This document shows, one piece after another, positions 6,403 through 7,207 of a stretch of DNA of 7,207 bases (position 1 is its first letter; each line of letters starts with the position of its first letter). The stretch lies in assembly GCA_965603115.1 (NCBI GenBank), contig CBFDBT010000141.1, positions 1 to 7,207 of the forward strand, read 5' to 3'. The stretch comes from CBFDBT01 sp965603115. GTDB taxonomy: Bacteria; Pseudomonadota; Alphaproteobacteria; Sphingomonadales; Kordiimonadaceae. A program made the translations under genes and the position numbers. The notes beneath the pieces are model-generated. The model searched no databases. It saw only the letters and a program-made list of their open reading frames with translations, and was not told where the DNA came from.

Positions 6403-7207
6403 TTACTGCACTTCGATCAAGGGGCCGCCATCTTGAGCAAGTAAATGGCCGATGGGGTCAAGACTTAGGCCGCGGTCTTTAAAGCAGGCTAATAATTCTT
6501 CGCGGTTTGATGTGTCTGCTGCGATTAAAAGTCCACCACTGGTTTGTGGATCGCAGAGTGTATGTTTTTGCTCAAAGCTCAGGGCACTTATTTTATGACC
6601 ATAGCTTTCAAAGTTGCGTTCGGTTCCGCCCGGTACACAGCCGAGGTTTAGATAGTGTTTTGCGGGTTCTAAAATTGGCACGGCTTTAGCGTTGATGATG
6701 GCTTTGACACCACTGCCTTCACACATTTCACTTAAATGTCCCATTAGGCCAAAACCGGTGACATCTGTCATTGCTTTTATGCAGCCCAAAGTGCCGAGTT
6801 TTGCGCCAATGCTATTGGGCTGGCACATGATATCGCGGGCAATATTTACGTCGTCGGCCTTAAGCTTTTTTTGCTTTTGTGCTGTGGTCAGCACGCCAAT
6901 GCCCAGCGGTTTGGTGAGATAAAGGTCGCAACCAGCGTTGGCGGTATTATTTTGCTTTAAATGTTTCTTTGCGACTTGACCAGTAACAGCTAAACCGAAG
7001 ATGGGCTCTGGGGCATCAATGCTGTGTCCACCCGCGAGCATAATACCAGCGTCAGCACATACACTGCGCGCACCGTCCAGCACTTTGCTTGCTAGTTCTG
7101 CGGGAAGTTTACCAACAGGCCAACCGAGGATTGCTATCGCCATAAGGGGTGTGCCGCCCATGGCATAAATATCGCTGATGGCATTGCAGGCCGAAATTTT
7201 ACCAAAA
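6403..7207 (-). CDS. selD: Selenide, water dikinase (selenophosphate synthase), partial at 5' end
   Basis: SelD uses ATP to turn selenide into selenophosphate, the selenium donor for MnmH and, where present, selenocysteine synthesis. The last 267 residues are visible; the reading frame stays open through the right window edge, so the start is outside. Seen: SDIYAMGGTP near the visible N-terminus (its Asp corresponds to a conserved metal ligand), AILGWPVGKLP, AGGHSIDAPEP, LTKPLGIGVLTTA, DVTGFGLMGHL and DPQTSGGLL, all hallmarks of the AIRS/PurM-like SelD family. Compared with the roughly 347-residue E. coli protein, about 80 residues are missing, including the active-site Cys/Sec near residue 17. 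Whether this copy is itself a selenoprotein therefore cannot be seen. It lies directly upstream of mnmH with a 2-base gap, which points to a dedicated selenouridine operon. Confidence 0.96.
   Translation of the reverse strand, partial: FGKISACNAISDIYAMGGTPLMAIAILGWPVGKLPAELASKVLDGARSVCADAGIMLAGGHSIDAPEPIFGLAVTGQVAKKHLKQNNTANAGCDLYLTKPLGIGVLTTAQKQKKLKADDVNIARDIMCQPNSIGAKLGTLGCIKAMTDVTGFGLMGHLSEMCEGSGVKAIINAKAVPILEPAKHYLNLGCVPGGTERNFESYGHKISALSFEQKHTLCDPQTSGGLLIAADTSNREELLACFKDRGLSLDPIGHLLAQDGGPLIEVQ

Noticed and set aside
6125..6922. Plus-strand frames of 60-103 codons opposite mnmH and selD
   Set aside because: They are antisense to well-supported enzymes. The hydrophobic look of some comes from the complement of conserved codons.

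Overview
The window is an ordinary, gene-dense bacterial chromosome segment. It carries eight protein genes, two of them cut by the window edges. I see no RNA genes, mobile elements, CRISPR arrays or gene-less stretch longer than about 150 bases. GC content is moderate (mid-forties by eye). Glutathione-dependent formaldehyde oxidation, an FdsG-type NAD-linked formate dehydrogenase subunit, ArfB and a selD-mnmH pair together suggest a proteobacterium, most plausibly an alphaproteobacterium of moderate GC. The sequence alone does not fix the genus.

Layout: (1) Positions 1-2312, minus strand, hold a one-carbon detoxification operon transcribed adhC > fghA > fdsG, running off the left edge. AdhC (S-(hydroxymethyl)glutathione dehydrogenase) and FghA (S-formylglutathione hydrolase) turn formaldehyde into formate. 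FdsG is the first recognisable subunit of a soluble NAD-linked molybdenum formate dehydrogenase, which would take formate to CO2. A near-consensus sigma70-like promoter and a 16-bp palindrome lie just upstream of adhC. (2) Positions 2459-5283, plus strand, hold arfB (stalled-ribosome rescue hydrolase), then a sugar-nucleotide pair, manB/cpsG (phosphomannomutase) and galU (UTP-glucose-1-phosphate uridylyltransferase), which feed envelope or exopolysaccharide synthesis. arfB diverges from adhC, and its best promoter candidate places the transcript start at or next to its ATG, suggesting a leaderless mRNA. (3) Positions 5288-7207, minus strand, hold selD > mnmH, running in from the right edge. 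SelD makes selenophosphate and MnmH uses it to build 2-selenouridine at the wobble position of certain tRNAs. The two are separated by 2 bases. galU and mnmH converge with only 4 bases between their stop codons.

No previously undescribed system was found. The points worth a second look are modest: linkage of the full formaldehyde-to-CO2 route in one operon, the regulatory architecture of the adhC/arfB divergent region, possible leaderless translation of arfB, the family placement of the phosphomannomutase beside galU, and the tightly coupled selenouridine genes.
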